Assembly (NCBI GenBank): GCA_963727765.1
Contig: CAVSGZ010000009.1
Coordinates: 1 to 64,000 of the forward strand
DNA: 64,000 nt
Direction of reading: 5' to 3'
Origin: FEN-299 sp963727765
Lineage (GTDB): Bacteria; Acidobacteriota; Vicinamibacteria; Vicinamibacterales; Fen-181
Shown: piece by piece, positions 7,531-17,609 of the stretch
Position numbering within the stretch: position 1 is the stretch's first letter
Layout: the number at the start of each line of letters is the position of its first letter
Notes under the pieces: generated by a model
The model's database searches: none
What the model saw: the letters and a program-made list of their open reading frames with translations, nothing else
Told to the model about the DNA's origin: nothing
Program-made: the position numbers and the translations under genes

Positions 7531-8313
7531 GCGGCCGGCCTCGTCCGCCCGCTGCTCGTCGGCCGGCGCGCCATCATCGAGTCGCTGTGCGCCAAGCTCC
7601 GCCTGGACACCTTCAGGCCCGAGATCGTCGAGTGCGCCGACGACGCGGCGGCGGTCGAGCTGGCGGTGAGGAAGGTGCGGAGCGGCGAGGCCCAGATGCT
7701 CATGAAGGGCTTGGTCTCGACCGGCACCTTCCTGAAGGGGGTCCTCAACAAGGAGTTCGGCCTGCGGGACCGCCCGCTGCTCAGCCACGTGGCGGCCTTC
7801 GAGGCGGCGGATCCCGCGCGCCTGGTGCTGTTCACCGACGTGGCGATGAGCATCGCGCCCGACCTCGCCCAGAAGGTGCAGATCCTGGAGAACGCCGTCG
7901 GTCTCGCGCACCGGCTTGGCATCGAACGGCCGAAGGTCGCGGTGATTGCAGCCGTCGAGACGGTCAACGCCGAGATGCCCGCCACGCTCGACGCGGCGGC
8001 GCTCGCCAAGATGGCGGATCGAGGCCAGATCACGGGCTGCGTGGTGGACGGGCCGCTCGCGCTCGACAACGCGCTGCTGGTCGAGGCCGCGCGCCACAAG
8101 GGGATCACCAGCCCGGTGGCCGGCGTGGCCGACGTGCTCGTGCTGCCCGACATCGAAGCCGGCAACGTCCTCTACAAGGCGCTCGGTCTCGTGGCCAGGA
8201 TGCCGCTCGCGGCCATCGTCGTTGGAGCCTGCGTGCCCGTGGTGCTGACGTCGAGGGCCGATTCGGACGGGACGAAGTTCAACTCGATCGCGCTGGCGGC
8301 GGCGATTTCGTGA
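7510..8313 (+). CDS. ptb: Phosphate butyryltransferase / phosphotransacetylase family, 5'-truncated
   Basis: Interconverts acyl-CoA and acyl phosphate in the cytoplasm. Family landmarks are GLVRPLLVGRRAIIESL, QMLMKGLVSTGTFLKGVLNK, RPLLSHVAAFE, VKMADRGQ-type and ITGCVVDGPLALDNAL motifs, and GVADVLVLPDIEAGNVLYKA. These match the C-terminal ~260 residues. The N-terminal part is missing because the gene starts at the junction. The GTG at 7510 is only nominal. The stop overlaps the next start (GTGA). With the downstream oxidoreductase genes this suggests 2-oxoacid to acyl-CoA to acyl phosphate, with ATP made by a kinase probably encoded upstream of the break. Ptb and Pta subfamilies cannot be separated firmly; the length and context favour Ptb. 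Confidence 0.85.
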   Translation: MPSDRAAAAGLVRPLLVGRRAIIESLCAKLRLDTFRPEIVECADDAAAVELAVRKVRSGEAQMLMKGLVSTGTFLKGVLNKEFGLRDRPLLSHVAAFEAADPARLVLFTDVAMSIAPDLAQKVQILENAVGLAHRLGIERPKVAVIAAVETVNAEMPATLDAAALAKMADRGQITGCVVDGPLALDNALLVEAARHKGITSPVAGVADVLVLPDIEAGNVLYKALGLVARMPLAAIVVGACVPVVLTSRADSDGTKFNSIALAAAIS

Positions 8314-9035
8314 AGGCGACACTCGGTGGCGGTCCGCGGCTGACGGTGATCAGCGGCGCCTTTGGCACCGGCAAGACCGAGATCGCCATCAATCTGGCGA
8401 TCCAGTTGCGCCAGCAGGGGCACGATCACGTCACGCTGGTCGATCTCGACATCGTCAACCTCTACTTTCGGTCGAGGCAGAGGGCGTACGACCTCGAGCA
8501 GCAGGGGATTCGCGTCGTGTCGAGCGTGGAGGGGATGGAGAACGCCGACATGCCGGCGCTCTCGCCTGCCATCAACGCCTGTTTCGACCGGAAGGACGGC
8601 CCGGTGGTCTTCGACCTCGGCGGCAGCGACCTCGGCGGGATCGTCGCGGCCTACCTGCATCGGGGGTTCGCCGGCGAACCGACGAGCCACTGGCTGGTCG
8701 TGAACCCCTACCGGCCGTTCAACCAGACGCCCGAGGCGACGATCGAGATGGCCGAGATGATCGTGACGCGATCGCGGCTGCCGATCACGGGGATGATCGC
8801 CAACCCGCACATGATGACCGAGACGACGCCGGAGATCATCAGGGACGGATTCGCACGGGTGAAGCAGATCACGCGCTATCCGCTGATCTGCCTGGCGGTG
8901 ATGGACGACTACTATCGCGAGGGCGCGTTCGACGACCTCGGCGTGCCCGTGCTGGTGATCGGCAAGCAGATGAAACAGCCGTGGGAACCTGGAGGTATCA
9001 TGATGGCCGGAAAGAGGGGAACGCGATGCCCATGA
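8310..9035 (+). CDS. P-loop ATPase of the 2-oxoacid oxidoreductase operon
   Basis: A 241-residue protein with Walker A at about residue 15 (ISGAFGTGKTEIAINLA), VTLVDLDIVNLYFRSR resembling the Walker A-prime region of MinD/CobQ-type SIMIBI ATPases, and GPVVFDLGGSDLGGIVAAYL resembling Walker B. The later part (LVVNPYRPFNQTPE, then ITGMIANPHMM) resembles a nucleotide-base recognition region. There are no cysteine clusters. It overlaps ptb by 4 bases and the ferredoxin gene by 10, so it is translated with the catabolic genes. A role in assembly, activation or metal loading of the oxidoreductase is possible, but this is inference. The function is unknown. Confidence 0.75.
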   Translation: MKATLGGGPRLTVISGAFGTGKTEIAINLAIQLRQQGHDHVTLVDLDIVNLYFRSRQRAYDLEQQGIRVVSSVEGMENADMPALSPAINACFDRKDGPVVFDLGGSDLGGIVAAYLHRGFAGEPTSHWLVVNPYRPFNQTPEATIEMAEMIVTRSRLPITGMIANPHMMTETTPEIIRDGFARVKQITRYPLICLAVMDDYYREGAFDDLGVPVLVIGKQMKQPWEPGGIMMAGKRGTRCP

Positions 9036-9226
9036 TCGCTATCAACGAGGACAGGTGCAAGGGGTGCGGGCTGTGCGTCCGCGTCTGTCCCACGCACGTG
9101 ATCGAGATCGGGAAGAAGCTGAACGTCAAGGGGTTCTACGCGGCGGCCTACACCGGCGGCAAGTGCACGGCGTGCAAGGCGTGCGGGCTGATCTGCCCCG
9201 ATATTTGTATCGAGATCTTCAAGTGA
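9026..9226 (+). CDS. vorD: 2-oxoacid:ferredoxin oxidoreductase delta subunit (2[4Fe-4S] ferredoxin)
   Basis: A 66-residue protein with two cluster motifs: CKGCGLCVRVCP and CTACKACGLICP. It passes electrons from the thiamine-pyrophosphate subunit to ferredoxin. A good ribosome-binding site (AAAGAGGGGA) precedes the ATG at 9026, which lies inside the end of the P-loop gene. The gene order delta-alpha-beta-gamma follows, as in VOR/KOR-type enzymes. Confidence 0.9.
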   Translation: MPMIAINEDRCKGCGLCVRVCPTHVIEIGKKLNVKGFYAAAYTGGKCTACKACGLICPDICIEIFK

Positions 9227-9227
9227 C

Positions 9228-9299
9228 GGCGCCCCTGAAGGGGCGCCCTACGTACAGAAGACGACCGAATCATACGTAGGGCGGGCCTTCAGGCCCGCC
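9228..9299. repeat. Paired hairpin repeat inside the oxidoreductase operon
   Basis: Hairpin GGCGCCCC-TGAA-GGGGCGCC (9228-9247), then inverted copies CCTACGTA (9247-9254) and TACGTAGG (9273-9280), then hairpin GGCGGGCC-TTCA-GGCCCGCC (9280-9299). This two-hairpin layout resembles a REP/BIME element. Related single hairpins with TTCA or TCAA loops occur at 15138 and 17547. It separates vorD from vorB and may attenuate or stabilise part of the transcript. Confidence 0.75.
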
Positions 9300-9316
9300 A
9301 ATGGAGTGGCACTCAT

Positions 9317-10363
9317 ATGAAAGTGCTGATGAAGGGAAACGAGGCCCTGTCGGAGGCAGCCATCCGCGCCGGGTCCACGCTGTACTTCGGGTACCCGATC
9401 ACCCCGCAGAACGAGGTCGGCGAGTACATGTCCCGGCGTCTCCCGACGATCCCGGGCGGCGCCTACATCCAGGCCGAGACCGAGGTGGCGTCGATCAACA
9501 TGGTCTACGGCGCCTCGTCCGCGGGTCGCCGGGCGATGACCAGCTCGTCGTCGCCGGGCATCAGCCTGATGATGGAGGGGATTTCCTACCTCGCCGGCGC
9601 CGAGCTGCCGGCGGTCATCGTCAGCATCATGCGCGGCGGGCCGGGGCTCGGCAACATCAACCCCGAACAGGCCGACTACTTCCAGGCCACCAAGGGCGGC
9701 GGTCATGGGAGCTACCGCATGATCGTCCTCGCGCCGGCCTCGGTGCAGGAGATGGCCGACCTCACAGTCCTGGCCTTCGACCTCGCCGACAAGTACCGGA
9801 ATCCGGTCATGGTGGCCGCCGACGGCAATCTCGGACAGATGATGGAGCCGGTCGATCTGCAGGAGAGCTACCCGAACACCTACGACCACTCGTCGTGGGC
9901 GCTCACGGGGGCGAAGGACCGCAAGGGGCACACCGTCACCTCCATCTACCTCGACGCCGACGAGATGGAGGACTACATCAAGAAGCTCTACCTGAAGTAC
10001 GGCGAGATCGAGCGCGTTGAAACGCGGTACGAAGAGTACATGACCGACGACGCCGAGGTGGTGATCGTCGCGTACGGGATCGTGTCGCGCGTCGTCCGAT
10101 CGGCCATCGAGGAATTGCGCTCGGCCGGCATCAAGGCCGGGATGGTCCGTCCGATCACCCTGTGGCCCTATCCCTCGGCGGTGCTCCACCGGCTCGCGGG
10201 CCAGGCGAAGTTCTTCCTGGCGAGCGAGATGTCGACGGGGCAGATGGTCGAGGACGTGCGGCTCGCGGTCAACGGGCAGCGTCCGGTCTACTTCTACGGC
10301 CGGTCCGGCGGCAACGTCCCGGCGCCCGCGGAGATCGTGGCGGCCGTCAGGCAGCGGATGTAG
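9317..10363 (+). CDS. vorB: 2-oxoacid:ferredoxin oxidoreductase alpha subunit (VorB/PorA-like)
   Basis: A 348-residue protein containing the pyrimidine-binding half of the oxidoreductase. It starts MKVLMKGNEALSEAAIRAG. The signature TLYFGYPITPQNEVGEYM contains the Tyr-Pro-Ile-Thr-Pro motif of this superfamily. ETEVASINMVYGASSAGRRA is the typical active-site loop, and EQADYFQATKGGGHG follows. The C-terminal transketolase-like domain starts near residue 240 (DDAEVVIVAYGIVSRV). The enzyme oxidatively decarboxylates 2-oxoacids, giving acyl-CoA and reduced ferredoxin. Substrate choice (branched-chain, pyruvate or 2-oxoglutarate) cannot be read from the sequence; the ptb neighbour favours branched-chain acids. 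The start ATG lies just beyond the hairpin repeat. Confidence 0.9.
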   Translation: MKVLMKGNEALSEAAIRAGSTLYFGYPITPQNEVGEYMSRRLPTIPGGAYIQAETEVASINMVYGASSAGRRAMTSSSSPGISLMMEGISYLAGAELPAVIVSIMRGGPGLGNINPEQADYFQATKGGGHGSYRMIVLAPASVQEMADLTVLAFDLADKYRNPVMVAADGNLGQMMEPVDLQESYPNTYDHSSWALTGAKDRKGHTVTSIYLDADEMEDYIKKLYLKYGEIERVETRYEEYMTDDAEVVIVAYGIVSRVVRSAIEELRSAGIKAGMVRPITLWPYPSAVLHRLAGQAKFFLASEMSTGQMVEDVRLAVNGQRPVYFYGRSGGNVPAPAEIVAAVRQRM

Positions 10364-10372
10364 GGGGAACCG

Positions 10373-11124
10373 ATGCAGAAGGTATTCGAGCGGCCCAAGT
10401 CGCTCAACGACAAGCCATTTCACTACTGCCCGGGCTGCGGCCACGGCATCGTGCACCGCATGGTGGCCGAGGCGATCGACGAACTGGGTCTGTTCGACCG
10501 GACCGTCATGATTTCGCCCGTCGGATGCTCGGTGTTCGCGTACTGGTATTTCGAGACCGACAACGTGCAGGCGGCGCACGGGCGCGCGCCGGCGGTCGGC
10601 ACCGGCCTCAAGCGCGCCAACCCGCATTCGATCGTCATCTCGTACCAGGGCGACGGCGACCTGGCCTCGTCGGGCACGGCGGAGATCATCCATGCGGCGG
10701 CCCGCGGCGAGAACTTCACCGTCATCTTCATCAACAACGCGATCTACGGGATGACCGGCGGCCAGATGGCGCCGACGACGCTGGTGGGGCAGGCGAGTTC
10801 GACGTCGCCGTACGGACGCGACCCGAAGTTCGCCGGGTATCCGCTGCACGTCAGCGAGATGCTGGCGACGCTGAAGGCGCCTCGCTACATCGAGCGGACC
10901 TCGCTCAACAACGTGGCGAACCTGACGCGGACCAAGCGGGCGATCAAGAAGGCGCTCGACCTGCAGAACAAGGGCGAGGGCTTCACCTTCGTCGAGGTGC
11001 TCTCTCCCTGCCCGACCAACTGGGGCGTGGACCCGGACGAGGCGATCGACTGGATGGAGTCGAGCCTGATGCCCGAGTTCCCGCTGGGGGTGTTCCGCGA
11101 CGTGGCGGCGCCGGAGGTGAAGCG

Positions 11125-11128
<4 letters not shown>
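10373..11128 (+). CDS. vorA: 2-oxoacid:ferredoxin oxidoreductase beta subunit, thiamine-pyrophosphate binding
   Basis: A 251-residue protein. HYCPGCGHGIVHRMVAEAID carries the CxGCGH motif near residue 19. The TPP/Mg motif is GDGDLASSGTAEIIHAAARG ending in FINNAIYGMTGGQ (about residues 88-128). YIERTSLNNV and FTFVEVLSPCPTNWG are standard beta-subunit motifs. Nine bases separate it from vorB, and it overlaps vorC by ATGA. It works with the alpha, gamma and delta subunits in one cytoplasmic complex. Confidence 0.92.
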
Positions 11129-11670
<542 letters not shown>

Positions 11671-11709
11671 TCGTCCACGCTGCGCCCCTTCCGATCTGGA
11701 GGCCGGGTC

Positions 11710-13047
11710 ATGCCCACGGTGGTCGTGTGCCTTGCCGCGTTGCTGGCCTGGTCGTGCGCGGCGGGGGCCGCCGACGCGCAGGACCAGCCGCTCTCGGTGA
11801 CGATCGGTGGCCGCCCGGTCACCTTCGGGATTGACTTCAGCTTCGCCGGTGTCTATGACCGGGCGCTGTGGGAGTCGATGGGGCGCGAGCGGCAGATCAA
11901 GCCTGCGTTCCTGAATCTCTCGGTGGTCGGCTCGGTCAACGACTGCCTGTCCTACGTGGTCGTGATCAATCCGGTGCAGGACGGGCCGGTGCCGCGCCCC
12001 TACGTGCCGGGCCCGAACGACCCGCGGTCCTATTTCTTTCCCAACCAGCCCGACGGTCTCGGCGTCTCGTCCGACCCCGAAGGCCTCTACAAGGTGGACG
12101 ACTACAAGTTTTCCGCCTTCGATCCGATCATCCAGGAGGGCATGCTCCGCGTCGGGTACATCGACCTCCACTCGAGGGCGCACGCCGGCGAGCGCCGCTT
12201 CGGCGTGCTCCTCGGCCGCGCCTACGTGCCCCAGGGCTTCGGCCTCGACGACGTGACGTGGTACACCGCGAAGGACCTGACCCACATCCAGCGGATCGAC
12301 GCCCAGACCGACAACGGCGTGTTCCTCCACATGACCGACCGCCGCCTGTCGGTGAACCTCGTCGGCGTGACCGGCAACGCGAACCCGTATCACGACTACG
12401 GCTACTTCGACTTCACCGACCCGACCGAGGACAAGAACTCCGCGGTGGCCTTCGTGGGCTCGGCCCGGTGGACGGGCGGCAGGTACGCGCTGGGCGTGTC
12501 GTACCGCAAGAACGACGTCAACAGCCGCATCGAGGATACGGCCAGCGTCCAGCGGAGCAAGCACAACGACAACGCCGTCGTCGTCTCGGCTTCGGTCAAG
12601 CCGGCAGACGCGGTCCGGGTGTTCGCGGAATACGCGCGATACACGTGGGGCCTCGCCGCGACGTCGGCGGCGGCTCTGCCGGGTCCGCCCGTCGCCTCGC
12701 CGGTGATCAAGCCGGGCTTCTACGTGGGCGTCGAGGTCACGTCCCCCGTGACGCGGCTCGGGCAGTGGAAGGCGTCGGCCACATACGAGCGGCTGTCGCG
12801 CAACGACGCTCTCGTCGCGTGGGCGGCGGCCAACCTCCTGTACGGGGCCCGGCTCGGTGAGTACGAGAGGACGACGATCGTCAAGGCGGAGACGAAGCTG
12901 ATGGGGAGCGTGTCGTTCTTCGGGTTCTGGGTCGACGAGTCGAATCCGTTCCCGAAGCTGTCGGCGATCCAGGCCCTGACCGGACCCGGGTCGGAGTCGG
13001 CCCCCGGCGGCAGGCGGGTCGGATTCGGCTTCAGGTTCCGACGTTGA
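11710..13047 (+). CDS. Outer-membrane beta-barrel (porin-like) protein
   Basis: A 445-residue protein with an N-terminal signal peptide (VVVCLAALLAWSCAAGAADA). Alternating amphipathic strands run throughout, for example RYALGVSYRKNDV, VRVFAEYARYTWGL and WKASATYERLSR. It ends VGFGFRFRR, which places aromatic residues near the C-terminus as in barrel proteins. A repeated strand-turn pattern with Asp/Asn-rich loops supports 14-18 strands, an estimate by eye. No named porin family is recognised. The gene follows vorC closely on the same strand and may be cotranscribed. The start at 11710 gives a clean signal peptide. Confidence 0.65.
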   Translation: MPTVVVCLAALLAWSCAAGAADAQDQPLSVTIGGRPVTFGIDFSFAGVYDRALWESMGRERQIKPAFLNLSVVGSVNDCLSYVVVINPVQDGPVPRPYVPGPNDPRSYFFPNQPDGLGVSSDPEGLYKVDDYKFSAFDPIIQEGMLRVGYIDLHSRAHAGERRFGVLLGRAYVPQGFGLDDVTWYTAKDLTHIQRIDAQTDNGVFLHMTDRRLSVNLVGVTGNANPYHDYGYFDFTDPTEDKNSAVAFVGSARWTGGRYALGVSYRKNDVNSRIEDTASVQRSKHNDNAVVVSASVKPADAVRVFAEYARYTWGLAATSAAALPGPPVASPVIKPGFYVGVEVTSPVTRLGQWKASATYERLSRNDALVAWAAANLLYGARLGEYERTTIVKAETKLMGSVSFFGFWVDESNPFPKLSAIQALTGPGSESAPGGRRVGFGFRFRR

Positions 13048-13074
13048 ACCGGCGCGGCGGCCGGGCCGCGGCCG

Positions 13075-15063
13075 TCACCTGACCAGCGGCAACTGCACGT
13101 AGCTCGCCTCGCCGGGCGCGTGATAGATCCGCTGCACGGCCTTCTTGTAGTCGCCCGGTTTGGCCCAGAAGATGTTCGGGACAAAGGTCTGCGGATTCCT
13201 GTCGTAGAGCGGGAACCAGCTCGACTGCACCTGCACCATGATGCGGTGGCCGGGCCGGAAGACGTGGTTGACGTTGGGGAGCGCGAACCTGTAGGTGAGC
13301 GGCACATCTGGCGTGATCGCCTTCGGCGTCTCCAGACTCTCGCGGTACCGGCCGCGGAAGATGTCCATCGCGACGGCCAGCTGGTACCCGCCCATCGCCG
13401 GCTGCATCGGCACCTCGTCCGGGTAGACGTCGATCAGTTTCACCACCCAGTCCGAGTCGGTGCCGCTCGTCGACGCGACCAGATTCACCATCGGCTCTCC
13501 ACTGATTTTCACCGGTGCTGTCAGCGTGTCCGACACGAACGCCAGCACGTCGGTGCGGCCAGACGCCTCGCGCTGATCGGTGGTCAGCCACTCGGACCAG
13601 CGCGGGCCGCTCGACGGCCGGTTGGGCCGCGACGTATAAGGTACCGGCCTGGCCGGGTCAGAGACGTACTCGTCGAACGGCACATCGCCGGCCTTGGGCG
13701 CCGTGAAGCCGGCCGTCATGCCGGCGCCGAGATAGAGCGGCGTTGGCTCGATCGAGCACCCGGTGGCGCACCCTGACGGCCATGCGTTGAGCCGGCGCCA
13801 GGTGTTGGTGCCGGTCTCGAACGCCGTCACCGGCGCCACGTCAGCCTTCGGTGCGCCGTCCTTCAGGTACTGCGCCAGGAACGGCCCGAGGATGTCGCGC
13901 CTGAATTGCAGCGCCGTGTCGGCGTCGAACTTGATCGGGCCGAGCGCGCTGCCGTCGTGGATCTCCTGCCCGTGGTACCAGGGTCCGAGTACCAGGAACA
14001 CCTTGTCGTTCGCCGTGTCCTTCGGCTCGATCGCCTTGTAGACCGCGGACGCGCCGTACATGTCCTCCTGGTCCCAGAGGCCCGCGACCAGCATCACCGG
14101 CACGGTCAGCGGCTGCGCGGCCAGCACCTTGTCCATCGCCTGCTGCTGCCAGAAGGCGTCGTAGGCGGGATGCTCGGTGAGCTTGCGCCAGAATCCGAGT
14201 TGATCCATGCCGTGCCGGCGCCCGAGCTCTCCGGCCGACCCGGTCTTCAGGTACTCGTCGTAGTCGTCGTACGAGGACGACCACCACTGCGCCGAGGAAT
14301 CCCGCGTCGCCTCCTGGCCGTAGATGTAGGGGAGGTTCTGCTGGCGGAACGCGCCGTTGTGGAACCAGTCGTCTCCACGCCAGCCGTCCACCATCGGGTT
14401 CATCGGGACCGACACCTTGAGCGCCGGGTGCGGGTTGACGAGCGCCATCAGCGGCAGGAACCCGTCGTACGAGATGCCGAGGATCCCGACCTTGCCGTTG
14501 GTCTCCGCCACGTTCTTCACCAGCCAGTCGATCGTGTCGTAGGTGTCGGTGGCGTGATCGACGGCGGTCGGATTGAGCGGCCCGCGCAGCGGTCGGTTCA
14601 TCACGTAGTCGCCCTCGGAGCCGTACTTGCCGCGCACGTCCTGCACGACCCGGATGTAGCCGCCGTCGACGATGACATCGAGCGCGTTGTCGTACCCGTC
14701 GAGCGCCGGACCGAGGTGCGAGCTGGCGGTGTGGCTGGTCTGGGCGCTGGCGCCGTATGGCGTGCGGGTCAACAGGATCGGCGCGTGCCTGGCGCCCCGG
14801 GGCACGAGGATGACGGTGTGGAGCCGCACGCCGTCGCGCATCGGGATCATGACCTCGCGGCGGACGTAGTCGAAGAAGGTCGTGGCGGGTGCGAACGAGG
14901 CCGGCGTCTCGCTCGCGAGTGCCGGTGGCCCGACGGGTCGCTGCGGCTGGGTCTGCGCTCGCAGGCGGGGCGCGGCCATCGCCACAATCGCAGCTGCCGC
15001 TCCAGCAAGGAGGATGTACCCGAACCGCCGGAGCCACTGCCACCGACGTTCCCCCGTCGTCAT
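13075..15063 (-). CDS. CocE/NonD-family hydrolase (X-Pro dipeptidyl-peptidase S15 fold), exported
   Basis: A 662-residue protein with a signal sequence or anchor (RRFGYILLAGAAAAIVAMAA). The S15 start is VMIPMRDGVRLHTVILVPRG. The nucleophile lies in GKVGILGISYDGFLPLMAL (G-x-S-Y-x-G, about residue 195). The acid region is MLVAGLWDQEDMYGASAV and the His region GPWYHGQEIHDG. The C-terminal jelly-roll domain includes WVVKLIDVYPDE and HRIMVQVQSSWFPLYDRNPQ. Family members cleave esters, amides or acylated amino acids. The substrate is not deducible. It converges on the porin gene 27 bases away and stands apart from ahcY. Confidence 0.88.
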   Translation of the reverse strand: MTTGERRWQWLRRFGYILLAGAAAAIVAMAAPRLRAQTQPQRPVGPPALASETPASFAPATTFFDYVRREVMIPMRDGVRLHTVILVPRGARHAPILLTRTPYGASAQTSHTASSHLGPALDGYDNALDVIVDGGYIRVVQDVRGKYGSEGDYVMNRPLRGPLNPTAVDHATDTYDTIDWLVKNVAETNGKVGILGISYDGFLPLMALVNPHPALKVSVPMNPMVDGWRGDDWFHNGAFRQQNLPYIYGQEATRDSSAQWWSSSYDDYDEYLKTGSAGELGRRHGMDQLGFWRKLTEHPAYDAFWQQQAMDKVLAAQPLTVPVMLVAGLWDQEDMYGASAVYKAIEPKDTANDKVFLVLGPWYHGQEIHDGSALGPIKFDADTALQFRRDILGPFLAQYLKDGAPKADVAPVTAFETGTNTWRRLNAWPSGCATGCSIEPTPLYLGAGMTAGFTAPKAGDVPFDEYVSDPARPVPYTSRPNRPSSGPRWSEWLTTDQREASGRTDVLAFVSDTLTAPVKISGEPMVNLVASTSGTDSDWVVKLIDVYPDEVPMQPAMGGYQLAVAMDIFRGRYRESLETPKAITPDVPLTYRFALPNVNHVFRPGHRIMVQVQSSWFPLYDRNPQTFVPNIFWAKPGDYKKAVQRIYHAPGEASYVQLPLVR

Positions 15064-15137
15064 CGCAGAACCTCCCCGCCGCGCGCGGCTCCCGGCTTCG
15101 GACTTCAGGCGTCAGGCCGTGTCACGGCTGATTTCCC

Positions 15138-15157
15138 GCCGGGTCTCAAGACCCGGC
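15138..15157. repeat. Hairpin repeat GCCGGGTC-TCAA-GACCCGGC
   Basis: A perfect 8-bp stem with TCAA loop followed by CTACATACGAGGGCC, in the gap between the CocE-like gene and ahcY. The stem sequence differs, but the loop type and flanking CTAC-like tail match the hairpins at 9228-9299 and 17547, so it is assigned to the same family. The rest of 15064-15239 has no gene that I can support. Confidence 0.6.
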
Positions 15158-15239
15158 CTACATACGAGGGCCCGCAGTGTGACAGATCGAAAGGCCGTCC
15201 GCCGTCGGCCGTCAGCCCTCAGCCTTGAGCCGGCAAGCG

Positions 15240-16656
<1,417 letters not shown>

Positions 16657-16946
16657 AGTGCTCTCCTTGTCCGCAGACCGGGCGCGGGGCTCGGACGCAA
16701 CTCTTTAGGGTACCGTGGTTTCGCCGTTCGCACAATGGATCCGGCCAGGCCGCCTTCGCCCGGCTAAGGTGGCCTGGCTCGCGCGTAGCGGCCGCACAGG
16801 CTGGCGGATGCCGAAAGTGCAACCGGCGGGACCCCCGAGTCTGGCATTGGATGCGTACTCTGCGTCATCGTCTTCGGCCGCAGCCGGCAAGTAGCGCCGG
16901 CACCCTTCTTGCTCATCCACCCTGTGCGAGGTCACTGGAGGCAGCC

Positions 16947-17480
16947 ATGCTCGGACGGGCGCCCGGGGGCTTCACGCTCATCGAACTGCTCATCGTCGTC
17001 GCCATCATCGGGATCATCGCCGCGATTGCCGTGCCGGGGCTCATGCGGGCCCGGATGGCCGGCAACGAGGCCTCGGCAATCGGATCGCTCCGGGCGATCA
17101 ACACGGCCGAGGCCAGCTACGCGTCGAGTTGCGGCCAGGGGGCTTATGCCGGCACCCTCGCCGACCTCGGCAAGCCCGTGCAAGCAGGTACCGAGGGCTT
17201 CATCGGGCCCGACCTGGCGGCGGACCCCTCGGCGAAGAGCGGCTACGGCATCAGAATGACAGCCGGCGACGCGGCCACCGGAGTGACGGGTTGCAACAGC
17301 CCTTCGTCGCTGGCCCAGGCCTACTTCGTGGCCGCCGATCCGCTGGTCGCCAGTTCGACGGGGACCAGGCGCTTCGGCACCAACCAGGGCGGCACGGTCT
17401 ACCAGTCGACGGCCAACCCGCCGGAGACGTTGACCGTCACGCTGGTCGGCGCGCCACCCGGAGCCGCTCCGATCCAGTAG
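16947..17480 (+). CDS. Type IV pilin-like (prepilin) protein
   Basis: Short leader ending in Gly, then GFTLIELLIVVAIIGIIAAI, a classic class III signal and N-terminal pilin helix with Glu5. The site G|FTLIE would be cut by prepilin peptidase. The mature part continues AVPGLMRARMAGNEASAIGS, then LRAINTAEASYAS, as in Acidobacteria and Deltaproteobacteria PilA-like proteins. Two Cys (SSCGQG and VTGCNSP) may form a disulphide. The C-terminus is Thr/Pro-rich. The ATG at 16947 follows GGAGGCAGCC, a good ribosome-binding site. No pilus assembly genes are nearby. It is divergent from ahcY. It may be a major or a minor pilin; I cannot tell. Confidence 0.88.
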   Translation: MLGRAPGGFTLIELLIVVAIIGIIAAIAVPGLMRARMAGNEASAIGSLRAINTAEASYASSCGQGAYAGTLADLGKPVQAGTEGFIGPDLAADPSAKSGYGIRMTAGDAATGVTGCNSPSSLAQAYFVAADPLVASSTGTRRFGTNQGGTVYQSTANPPETLTVTLVGAPPGAAPIQ

Positions 17481-17546
17481 GTGGCCGGCAGTCGCGCAGG
17501 CCTGACGGCCTACGTTATCCGCGGATCTTGCGGAGATTCCGAGATA

Positions 17547-17568
17547 GCGCAGGCCTTCAGGCCTGCGC
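17547..17568. repeat. Hairpin repeat GCGCAGGCC-TTCA-GGCCTGCGC
   Basis: A perfect 9-bp stem with TTCA loop. About 50 bases before it, GCGCAGGCCTGACGGCCTACG (first 20 bases 17493-17512) is a related unit in partly inverted arrangement. This again gives a paired layout, in the gap between the pilin gene and grpE. Confidence 0.65.
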
Positions 17569-17609
17569 CACGGCCCGCCGCGGGCTGTGAGGCGTGAGAC
17601 GTCAGCCGG

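Noticed and set aside
16657..16946. SAH riboswitch upstream of ahcY
   Set aside because: Only a loose GAGTTGCGTCCGAGCCCC segment was seen; the conserved core and pairing pattern of the known class are not present.
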